From Megalonaias nervosa (taxonomy: Eukaryota; Mollusca; Bivalvia; Unionida; Unionidae): a stretch of DNA of 64,000 bases. The position numbers were made by a program, and so were the translations under genes. The stretch is taken from the NCBI GenBank assembly GCA_016617855.1, contig JAECUM010006837.1:1-64000 (forward strand), in the 5' to 3' direction. Below are positions 1 through 9,397 of this stretch, piece by piece. Under the pieces are notes generated by a model that was not told the DNA's origin, made no database searches, and saw only the letters and a program-made list of their open reading frames with translations. The first letter of the stretch is position 1; every line of letters begins with the position of its first letter.

Positions 1-915
1 TATCAGTTAACTGTCTGGGATATAAACTATTGTTACTGTCATAACAGGATAATGTATGTGATATAAACTATAGTTCCTCCATTTGTAGGGCAGTACCAAA
101 TAGGTTGCCATTTTATCGTCTAATTAGGAGCAGCATTTAAAATGTACATGTACATGTCATTGTAATCAATCCATATTACAGGACAAAGGTCACATTCTTT
201 TGTCATTTAAAAATTGTATAACCCCTCAGGGAAAGCATAGAAACTGCAGTAATTGTTACAATAGATATAAACACATTTTCCATAAAAAGTTTTCTGCAAA
301 TTATGGAAATGAATATTAAGAAACTGGACAGCTTATGAAAATAGATATTTCCATCATTATTTTTGTTCTGTGGAAAAAAAATGACTGAGTTAAGATCACC
401 CCAAAATTTAATAAGAAATTGAAAATATATATATATTAATTTTAATTTCTTTATTATATAAACTTCTTCAGTATTATCCAGTAGAGAGGAATTTTGCTAA
501 AAGTATCCAAAGTTACAACGTAAAGTTATTGTGTACTTTATACCTAACAAGGAGAAAACATTACATATTATAAAGAAAACATCAAGCTCAATGGCAACTG
601 GTCTCACTGTTCTTTAATTCTGTTTAAAGTTATGGTTATTGTCTGGGTTCTGCTAGATATCATCTCATGAATGTCACAGACTTCAAAGAAATTACAGTAA
701 TCAGTTCTTACTTATAGAAGTTACCTATCACACATCTGGGTGACAGTCTAGAGTTCAACACAAGCACACAGGCTGATGTTAGGTGTTCGATATACATGTA
801 TATCAAACCAGTACAGAGAAATTGTAACAAATTGATGCACTCTTAACTAAATGATCGGTCTTTTGCCCATAGTTATGTGAGGATTGTTTTCTCATAACTT
901 CAGTTTTCATTGTAG
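1..915. other. Upstream or 5'-UTR-intron sequence
   Basis: A+T-rich, with no supported coding exon. The end (about 895-915) looks like a 3' splice site: a T-rich tract followed by 'cattgtag', which suggests that 916 begins the second exon of the transcript and that the promoter is further left. A motif matching half of an RFX X-box (gttgccat) lies at 104-111 and its complement at 591-598. They are too far apart to form a full site. Confidence 0.4.
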
Positions 916-967
916 ATTTCTGTGATGCTGGCATTGCAGATGGTCACAGACGGATACAGCTTCGAAG
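916..967 (+). other. CEP164: CEP164 5' UTR part of the first coding exon
   Basis: This lies between the inferred acceptor at 915 and the ATG at 968. An in-frame TGA at 923-925 closes the frame upstream, so translation cannot start earlier in this exon in the CEP164 frame. The stretch also carries an out-of-frame ATG at 925 that opens a short overlapping uORF (listed separately). Confidence 0.6.
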
Positions 968-981
968 ATGATGATGATTAA
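925..981 (+). promoter_or_regulatory. Upstream ORF overlapping the CEP164 start
   Basis: ATG at 925 opens an 18-codon frame ending in TAA at 979-981, which runs over the three CEP164 ATGs at 968, 971 and 974 in another frame. Its last codons are four Asp codons read from the same GAT/ATG repeat that gives Met-Met-Met in the main frame. The -3 base is G and the +4 base is C, a moderate context. An overlapping uORF normally lowers translation of the main frame. It matters only if the transcript includes 916-967. Confidence 0.5.
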
Positions 982-1037
982 TGACCAGCTAATCCTCGAA
1001 GAGGATTATGATGAAAACTATGAACCAAATGATGAAG
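968..1037 (+). CDS. CEP164: CEP164 coding exon 1 (N-terminus)
   Basis: Residues 1-23 plus one base of codon 24. Three consecutive ATGs (968, 971, 974) precede the conserved block IxDQLILEEDYDExYxP, which aligns with the vertebrate N-terminus, so the start lies in this cluster. ATG 968 has A at -3. The donor is gaag|gtagat and the exon ends in phase 1. In vertebrates this segment and the WW domain together form the TTBK2-binding region. Confidence 0.92.
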
Positions 1038-2362
1038 GTAGATGTTCAGTTATTATATTTTTTTCTTTGCATTTATAATTACAGCCATGCAGAATTGCTT
1101 GTATGTATATAGTGATCACTCATTTTCTTGCCTTCTGATCATTCACCAGCATCGCATTTTGCCAATAAATTGTCATGTCCCAGTTGTTAGCTATACTGAT
1201 CATGAAACTTTTACACACACATTCATCCAGTGATCTAAATGATCCTAAATAAAAATGGTGCACTAGGACATTCAGCCTGGCCACCACAGCAGCCATCTTG
1301 AAAATCTTGTCATCCCTACTTCTGAACGGAGAGTTAGTGTGACATGGTGTTTTAGACTTTTACTTATGATGTCTAGTTGGTCCTCAGTGAAAATGAAGCC
1401 ACTCAGACATCCAAATTGGCCATCACAGTGTCCATCTTGAAAATCTTCTTAGGGCGGTTGGAGACCATAGCTTCTGGGTCAAATACATCAGAAATTCTCA
1501 GGATGCACCATTTCTCCATGTAATGCATTAACGTGATGCAATTTATTTTTCCCCATGATGCTTCCCTTTTTATATTTTTGGTCAGCCATGGCTGATCTGG
1601 GGAATAGCCAGTGGCTTAGACGTAAGTACACTTGATTTAGACTGGGAAGTATACTATTGGTAGACACATTTTAAGAGAGTTCAGAAATGTACTTTAATTG
1701 CAAAATCAAGCTGGCGAAATCTGTCTTCATTTTTGGGGGAAACTGACTCATGATGAAAATGACACTAATACTAGTTAAAGGCAAAATGTAGATCAAAGTG
1801 AGAGCTCAGATGAAAACAACAAAGAGAACTCGGATTCAGAATCTGTATTTAATTCTGACTCCGTCTTGACTATGGTGAAGGACATTGACAAAAATGGCAG
1901 CAGGACTATGAACTTGAGAACTTAGAGGCCTGAGTGTGAGAAGCAGTTCTCATGGTTTAATAACATAGAATCAGCTGGTACATTAAATGCAGTTTTTGAA
2001 TAGTGTAAGACTGCAGGAAAACAAAGTCATTTCAGAATGGAAATACTAACTGCAGATATTAGCCTTTTATTGTTGTTGAGGGTTGCTGTTACATGCACAA
2101 AAAGCGGACAGTCCCACATGCCAATAAACATGCAAATGGCAGCAGTAGACCTTAATTATGTCAATAAACATGCTAAGGCAAAAATATAAAATGTGTTTCT
2201 GGTTGGCTGACTGTCCCTATTTTACATTGCTGACCTAGCACTTTTTTCCCTCCAGGGTTTAAAAAAATTTGTTAACAAAAACTTCCCGAAATTAACTTGT
2301 GCATCTAGTTTAGCCCAGTTCTTGATGCACTTAGTACATTATATATACTAACCATTATTGTA

Positions 2363-2432
<70 letters not shown>

Positions 2433-2676
2433 GTTTTTAAAAAAGTTTTAAATTTTTTTTAAAAAACTCTCTACTTACCTACACTAATTATAAAACTAGT
2501 AGAATAGGAAACACATATTTTTTTTGGCCCGATGGTAACAGACATTAATTATGTCAATAAACATAATAATGGCAGCAGACCTTAATTATGCCAAAAATAT
2601 GCTAAAGGTTTACATTTTCCTGCACAACTTTTAAACAGAATTCATCATGAGTACTAAATTGATCATTCATTTACAG
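1038..2676 (+). other. CEP164 intron 1
   Basis: Holds a diverged copy of the dispersed repeat I call family A (about 1195-1510) and a long TA microsatellite at 2361-2430. A short phrase about 'cttaattatgtcaataaacatg' is repeated near 2150 and 2545, hinting at an old duplication. I see no coding exon in the remainder. Confidence 0.7.
2361..2430. repeat. (TA)n microsatellite
   Basis: About 35 TA units in intron 1, with one impure unit at the left edge. Confidence 0.97.
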
Positions 2677-2788
2677 ATCTCTATGAGTATGCCGCCATCA
2701 TTGGGATTGACCCCATAAAAGAACCTCACTTACTTTGGATTGCAAGAGAAGGAATAAATGCACCACTCCCTGAACACTGGAAGCCATG
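2677..2788 (+). CDS. CEP164: CEP164 coding exon 2 (pre-WW block, first Trp)
   Basis: Residues 24-60 plus two bases of Cys61. It contains [19 protein letters not shown], one of the best conserved parts of CEP164, and then PLPEHWKP, where Trp58 is the first Trp of the WW domain. The acceptor is tttacag|at and the donor is ccatg|gtatta. It joins exon 1 in phase 1 and leaves in phase 2, splitting the Cys codon. Confidence 0.95.
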
Positions 2789-3557
2789 GTATTAATCTTT
2801 TTATTCAGCCTTCAGGTTTTGATATTGATAACTATGACCGATGTAGTGTCCATAGTGTGAAGTCTTTTAAATTAGGTTGGATATGTTTTGACATCTTAAA
2901 TTTGACTTTGTTGAGAGATTTGCTATTTGTTTATAAGAAATAAATTGAATTTTAATTATTTCATTTTATGTTAGTGGACAATAATATTTCCCACGTCTTA
3001 CATTGCAGGATATGGGAATATCATTTTCATACAATAAATAGACCATAAAACAAGGGTAGGGATTCTAAGAATTCACTGTTGTTTGTTGGATACCAATTTG
3101 TTTTATTTTATGCTTGCTACAGTCAACAGATTCAAAGACCCAAATTAATGAAGGTCTCTTCTAGGACTATAATAAGACCCCATTTTTAAGCTATGAATTT
3201 ACATCCAAATGAAAATGTAATTTTTGCAAACCTGCACAATTGAAAGTGTTGAAAATAATGACTTTGTAGTAATCCTTGTGTTGTATTATATCTAACTTAT
3301 GCTTGCTAACTTCCAGCTTATGCAGAGCAAATCAGAGGTCATACGATGTTGCCTACAGATAAACCATTCACTGATTAGGAAGAGTACATTTTCTGTGCAT
3401 ACTTTGCAAGGCTCTCTTTTTTTTCATCATTATATGAGACTCTTTTATAAAGAATTGTCAGATGTCACAAATAAACGCACATAACAGATAGACAAGAATA
3501 GAGTTTAGGTATACAAATTTAGTACATTTCTAAAATCTTGCCATTTATCTGTTGCAG
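2789..3557 (+). other. CEP164 intron 2
   Basis: 769 bp of A+T-rich intron. I see no repeat, mobile element or extra exon in it. Confidence 0.7.
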
Positions 3558-3682
3558 CCAAGATCCAAACCAGGATATCTACTACTTTAACTTTGCCACT
3601 GGTGAGAGTATTTGGGACCACCCGTGCGATGAATTCTACCGCAAGATGGTCATGGATGAACGCAAGAAGCTGGCATCTTCAG
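3558..3682 (+). CDS. CEP164: CEP164 coding exon 3 (WW domain core)
   Basis: Residues 61-102. It completes the WW domain with [20 protein letters not shown] and DHP: the central aromatic cluster Tyr69-Tyr70-Phe71, the second Trp80 and the closing Pro83. The Cys-Asp-Glu-x-Tyr that follows is also CEP164-typical, and a Lys/Arg-rich helix comes after it. WW domains bind Pro-containing ligands. In CEP164 this one is used with the N-terminus for TTBK2. The donor tcag|gtttaa is weak but phase 1 matches exon 4. Confidence 0.96.
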
Positions 3683-3731
3683 GTTTAATTTTGATTTTGT
3701 AATATTCAAGAAAACAAATTTTTGTATGATT

Positions 3732-3811
3732 GAATTAAACCTTTAAATGTATTATGTTTCAACTAGTTGATATAAAGTAGTTGAAACATAATACATTTAA
3801 AGGTTTAATTC
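3732..3811. repeat. Perfect 34-bp inverted repeat with 12-bp loop
   Basis: Left arm 3732-3765 and right arm 3778-3811 are exact reverse complements, separated by 12 bases (3766-3777). The arms begin gaattaaacctttaaatg. Perfect arms of this length in otherwise drifting intron sequence suggest a recent event, such as a hairpin MITE remnant or an inverted duplication. In RNA it would fold into a strong hairpin about 50 bp after exon 3. Confidence 0.95.
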
Positions 3812-3973
3812 CTGTAGAAACAGCCATGTAAAGTTTTGCAAACACAACGTTTTTTCTGTTTTATTTGTTTGTCTTGTCTGTGTTTTGTATATGCCTTTGA
3901 AAAAGACTCATTAAGAGTCGAAAGTGCTCAAGCTAGTTAGATACTAGTTTTGCACTGTTCGTTGCCAGTTTAT

Positions 3974-3976
<3 letters not shown>

Positions 3977-4038
<62 letters not shown>
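3977..4038. repeat. (AT)n microsatellite
   Basis: About 30 uninterrupted AT dinucleotides in intron 3. Confidence 0.97.
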
Positions 4039-4039
<1 letters not shown>

Positions 4040-5199
4040 GTGGACTTAGTACAACGTCTAATCTTGAGAAGCCCTAAGTGCTTTACAATATTAGATAACA
4101 CATAAAAACATATGACAAGATTACAAAAACAAACACCATGACATTCAAAACATAAAAATGCTGACAATAATTAAGGAAGTAAATAGACAAAAGGAAGCAA
4201 CTCTTATTGAATAGTTCCATTTATCCCACCAAATGTTGATGTGTTGCCAGGATATTGTCAGTTTTTAACTTTTGCTTGCTCTGTCAACAGGCCTTCAAGA
4301 AATCCTTGGATTTAAGTCTGTTTTCGCCCATCAACCTTTTATTGTTGGTGCTACAGTAAAAGTCTGAACATTGTTAAATGTAGTATTAACTTAACAGTTT
4401 CTGATCACTTCGTATATGATGAAATAATATACATCATATATAGACTTTTGCCATGCAATTCTTTTAGAGATTTGGAATGTTGCATGATGAGTTTTATTAA
4501 TAAGGCACTGTTGACTAGAATGTCTACCTGTAGTGACGATGATTTTGCTTCTCTTAAGTTTGGGCAACCATCTCGATATAAGTCCAGCTCCCTTCCCTTG
4601 TTTTATTTTGATGAAAGTAAAGGACATATGGGGGTGTTTTCAAACTTTGCAGGCTGATCTGGCCCTCAGACTTTTCCTGTCACATGTCTTGGCTGCTGAT
4701 CATACCATCCAGCCATCCAGATGCGTGTATATGACTTGTTTCCAGCATACATATGTCATATAATTAATTTCTTGGCCACACCAACCATTATACAACAGCC
4801 ATCCAGTTGACCTGGCTCTATCTATGCCCTCTGTTTATGGTGATCAGCTGGCCACTTGATTCAACTGACTACACTGGCTGTACTAAGTCGACCAGCTGTA
4901 GAGGACCAGCTGTCAGTTCCAGCCTGGTGAAACCTTTCAAACACGAGTCAAGTTTGAAGCTCTCTGGACTGCTTCTGTTGGAATTTCCAACAGGCAGGTC
5001 ATTAGGACACAAGCTGAAGATACAGCATCATTATTATCATATTAATGCTCCCAAAATTTACCATCGTTCGGACTCGGACCTACCTGAGAATTCTGACCAC
5101 ACTGAGGAGCATACAGAATTTATTTCCAAGCTGTGATTAAGGAGATCTATAGAATACAATCTCCTACCAAATGTCCAACTGAATACCCCCTCCCCCCAG

Positions 5200-8100
5200 C
5201 AGTGAATAAAGCATTTAAAATTAGATCTTATTCTGATACTGATGAACATCCATCATTTTGATTTTTGCTGCCATGAGCGATCTCAGAGAAAGGACAAGTT
5301 ATGCCAGAGGAATTAAAGAAGCTATTCTTAGGCATGACAACCCTGTAGAGGCCAAGCGAATTATAGGAGGCTGTACCTGCCTATTTCTCACAGAAAAAAC
5401 CAGGAGGAGGGAGTGAAAACAGGTTTTCTCCTTCCCTAAGCCTCTCAACAATAAGCAGCAACTTGCCCCCCCCCCCACCATCTGTCACCAAGCTGGTGAG
5501 TGCCAGAATCCTGTTTCGAGATGTATTGAGCCACTTTTCCCACACAATGACTGGTTGCTCCAGTTAGTTTTGGAGGAGCTTTGGATCTCATTCATCCAAC
5601 CTTCTGGTTTTCATCCTTCCCCCTCATGATGGACACTCCCAGCATTCCCATAATGACATAAACACTAGAGAAGGAGATCAACGCTTTGTTAGAGAAATGG
5701 GCAGTAGAGATAGTTCAAAACTTGGCATGCTGGGGTTTCTTTTCCAGACTGTTCCTAGTTGTGAAACTCTATGGAATGTTACAACCAGTAGCAGATCTTA
5801 GCAACCAAAATAGTCTTATCAAAGCATCCTAATTCAAAATGGAAATGGCAGGGTCTATCCATTTGTCTGTCCACTGCAATAAATACAGACCTTGCTCCAA
5901 CCAACATTTCATTCATCTAGGTATGGAGTTTCAAACCCAGTTCAGTATCATTTGTATCCCATCTATGCAAATAGTCTGGATTGTTATGCATCTCAGCAGA
6001 CATCCTCCTAAAAGTTTATTATGGCAAGAGTTTCTTTATCTTCTCAGCCTTTTTTAAAGCAGTTGGCGGATCTGTTTCCTTAGGCTGCCTTTCCATGCAC
6101 CCCTTGCAGATGGCACTTCTTTCTCAGTGGCATCCAGTATCTGCTCACTGAATCACTGCATCATAATTTCACCTCAAGTCTCAGTGGTAAAACAGGGAAG
6201 GGCTAATGGCAGGAATCCCAATAAAACATTAGAAGCCCCACAACCACAGTACACAATTTGCTCAGATGCCAGTTTGTCAGATTGGGGGTGGGGAACACCT
6301 GCTCCCGGACTTCTTGACAGTCAGCAGCAAGTTGTCAAATCAGGAGAAGGCTCTTCACATCAGCCTGCTGGGAATGAAGGCTGTTCTCCAGGTTTTCCAC
6401 GCTTGGTATTTTTTTATTCACTCAAAAACTGTCTTGATTATGTCAGACAACTTTACAGTGGTGATTTACCTTAGCAAGCGGGGGGGGTATGAAGTGACCA
6501 GATGTTTGCATTCTGATATGAGAATATCTATGTTGGTATGCCTTTCAGCAGTTGAAAATTCAAGACCAACACATCCCAGACAGGCATAATGTCCAGGCAG
6601 TGTCTCTGTGAAGGAGAGGCCAGATGCTTCTCACAGAGTGGTCTCTCCATCTGGGTATCTTCCATGAATTTGTACTATATGTGGATGACCAATGGTGGAT
6701 TTATTCATGACAAGGTGGAACAAACAAGCTGCCCACTTTTGTCTTGCTCTTCCTCGACCTGCATGCATGGGTTGACAGTTCTGTAGCATCACAGAGGAAT
6801 GAGAATTTGTGCCTTTGCCTTCGTTCTGTAAATTCTAATTCTGAACTTGATTAAAAACTGATAACACCAAATGCAAGATGATCCTGAGTGCCCCAGTCCC
6901 ATAGGACAAATCATTGGTAAATGATCTGGTCGATTTGGAGACAGATGTACCTAGACTGATTGTAGCAACCCCAAGGCTCCTTAAACAGCCAAGGTTGCCA
7001 GTATTCCATCCATGTCCTGAGAAGCTTCATCTTCATACATGGCTCTTGTCTGGCACACACTGCACAGAAATAAGTTTGACACTGCAGTCATGGAGAGGAT
7101 CTCGTCAGCTACGCATCCTCTATGCTGAAAGCATATAAGGGGAATCGGCAAGTTTTCACTGACTGGTGTCACTCTCATGGCATCACACCGCAGTCTGCCT
7201 GTGTTTCCCCATCTGGTCAACATCTTTCTGCTCCTCTTTGAAGAGAAGAAGTTAGCTCCTATAAAATTATGGGATATAGTTTCATGATTTCCAGTACCTT
7301 CAGACATTATGGAAGAGAAGACAATGGTCACAAGGACCTTTCTGACTTCCTGACCAATTTTGACCAATCTCTACCACGTTTGCTGACCTGTTACCAAAGT
7401 GGAACATATGATGGGTTTTAACATGGCTAAACTCACCTAAGTTTAAGCCCTTGTCTACCACCTCACTGAAAAAGCTATCTTACACGACACATTTCCTTAT
7501 AGTCCTTACTCTCACATAAAGACTGAGTGAGCTCCATGTCCTGTCCATGAATTCAAAGTATTTAACAGTTTCAACCCAATGGTGCATTCACTTTTATGAT
7601 GCAACCTAGCTTCTTCACAAAGAACCAACTGCTGTCCGCAGAAAATTAGAAGATAACATTACAGTTGCTCCTTTTGATCAATCCATCAAGAGAAGCAAAC
7701 TTACAGGATCTGGTCCTTTCTTACAGAAACTATCTAATGCATGTTAAGAACAGTCAGTCCTGATGCCTAAGACTTGTCCTGCCCTCAGGGCAGGAAAGCA
7801 AGATGAAACTCCACAAGCTCTTCTAATTTGGTTAAAGGGAGTTATTAAATCCACATCCTTTGAACTCTCATAGGACCAGGCATTGATTATGAAGATTTCA
7901 GCTTATAAAATTTAAGCAGTTTCTATGAGCTTGTCATTCAGATGCAGTGTCTCAGTTTGAGACAAAGTGGAGCCAGTGGGCTGGCATGCTCAGTCTGCTT
8001 TCTCCAACTTCTACTTGTGTGACATGTCCTTGCAACGATCTGAGCTGAATCTGGTCAGGCCTCTGGTTGGTGCCTAAACAGGCACAATGTACTACAAACT

Positions 8101-8580
8101 GTTGCACAACCTTCTTCTTGAGCATGACCAGTTAACTTTTGGAGGTTTCACCTGGGAATTTTTTTTCTCAAAAGCTATAACCATATGTGGGTACCCCAGG
8201 GTCCTTCCATTCATTGCACATGATCTCAATCATTCATTTGTGTTCGTTAATGTTCGAGACTTTCATCCCTTTAGTCTAGCATTTATTATCCTCTTACCAG
8301 GTGATTCAATTAGAGGATGGATGCTCAACATTTCCTCTTCCTCTTACCTATTCTCCTAACATTGATGTGATTGTTAACATATTTGATGGAGAAATGAAAT
8401 TTTTTGTGATAATGTTTCTATGAAAATACTTAACTAATCACATTGCTAGCAAGCTGTCCCACCCATCCCCACAAATGGGAGCATCCTATTTCATGGATTG
8501 CCTAAGTTATAGACTGATGATATCTGTGTTATTGGTCACGAGCTAGCAGGATAGGGGAGCTAATTTGTAAGAGTTGGTTC
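5200..8580 (+). mobile_element. Decayed DIRS-type (tyrosine recombinase) retrotransposon, copy 1
   Basis: Translated fragments follow the DIRS pol order but are broken by many stops and frameshifts. A reverse-transcriptase patch lies at 5731-5778 (GFFSRLFLVV) with FKMEMAGSI near 5836. An RNase H patch with SDNFTVVIYL lies near 6440. A segment typical of the DIRS RNase H/methyltransferase region follows at 6580-6960. A tyrosine-recombinase-like region runs from about 7140 to 8060, including a LVLPSG patch near 7770. The tail (8300-8580) contains 'cctcttacctattctcc' and a CCC-rich segment shared with the two other copies in this window. It is in the same orientation as CEP164. The left edge is uncertain and could lie as far left as about 4200. 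No intact protein is encoded. Confidence 0.8.
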
Positions 8581-8584
8581 CCTT

Positions 8585-8597
8585 TATATATGTATGC

Positions 8598-8633
<36 letters not shown>
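8585..8633. repeat. AT-rich microsatellite
   Basis: Mixed TATG/CATA units followed by a TA run, directly after the DIRS copy 1 tail. Confidence 0.9.
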
Positions 8634-9314
8634 TGTATAGACAAAAAGCTGTTTTAACATTTATAGGAGGGTTGGATCATGAAAGTAACAGAAAGTAATT
8701 TGTAGCATTAATATAACTGGGTAATTGTTTTCAGAAAAACATAATTTACTGCAAAATTTCCTTTACCACAAACATGCACATGGATCAGCAGGTGCTAACC
8801 AGTGGACATATCCAGGCAGTCTATTCTGTTGCATTTGAGATTCGTCATGTTAATATATGTAGCAGTTAGAAACAATATATCACTTTAACCCTACTGATGT
8901 TTACCTAAATTGTCAGATATGTTCAGCAAATACATATTTTAAAAATTGAATCCTGTCATCTTAAGAGGTAATGGGTGTACAACAAAATAATCACAAGTTG
9001 AATGAGATATGTCAGTGGCATAAGATGCACATTTATACATTTTGATAAAATTGCGGCTTTATCATGCTTTCAGTTTCAAGGTTAAAGGTCATGACATTCA
9101 CTTGTGATCATGCTTAGTGATGTAAAAAATATCTGGGACGATTTCAACACTTAGCAGTTTAAAGAGATAAAAGGATAAAAAGATACAGACTTCATGTGAA
9201 TTGATACAAATTCTTCTTATCTAGTAGAGCATGATATCTTTAGAGAGTCTTGTTAATTATGGCAATACTTTTTTGAAGAACATATTTTGATGCAAAAGGC
9301 ATTTCTCCTCGCAG

Positions 9315-9397
9315 GTGGGCAGAAGAATAAGGACAAAGTGGGTAAGGGCGACAAGAAGAACAAGGGTGAAAAAGCAGACAAACCAGGTGTTTCGAAG
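9315..9397 (+). CDS. CEP164: CEP164 coding exon 4 (Lys-rich linker)
   Basis: Residues 103-130. It encodes a strongly basic stretch (repeated KxK, KGDKKNKGEK, KADK) that lies just after the WW domain, where vertebrate CEP164 also has a poly-Lys linker. The acceptor is tcctcgcag|gt and the donor is tcgaag|gtgagt, a strong site. The exon opens in phase 1 and closes in phase 0. Confidence 0.93.

Larger units (their letters stand above)
3683..9314 (+). other. CEP164 intron 3
   Basis: Carries a perfect inverted repeat (3732-3811), an AT microsatellite (3977-4038), a decayed DIRS retrotransposon (about 5200-8580) and a second AT run (8585-8633). Between 4040 and 4200 is a stretch like a dispersed invertebrate repeat ('aagtgctttacaat'). 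4200-5200 may be the decayed 5' part of the DIRS element. In 8640-9314 I see nothing beyond intron sequence. Confidence 0.65.

Noticed and set aside
104..598. X-box half-sites gttgccat (104-111) and atggcaac (591-598) as a CEP164 promoter element
   Set aside because: They are 480 bp apart. An X-box needs both halves within a few bases, and the true promoter is probably left of the window.
6127..6589. Overlapping open frames of about 110 codons as genes
   Set aside because: They are frameshifted pieces of a DIRS RNase H region.
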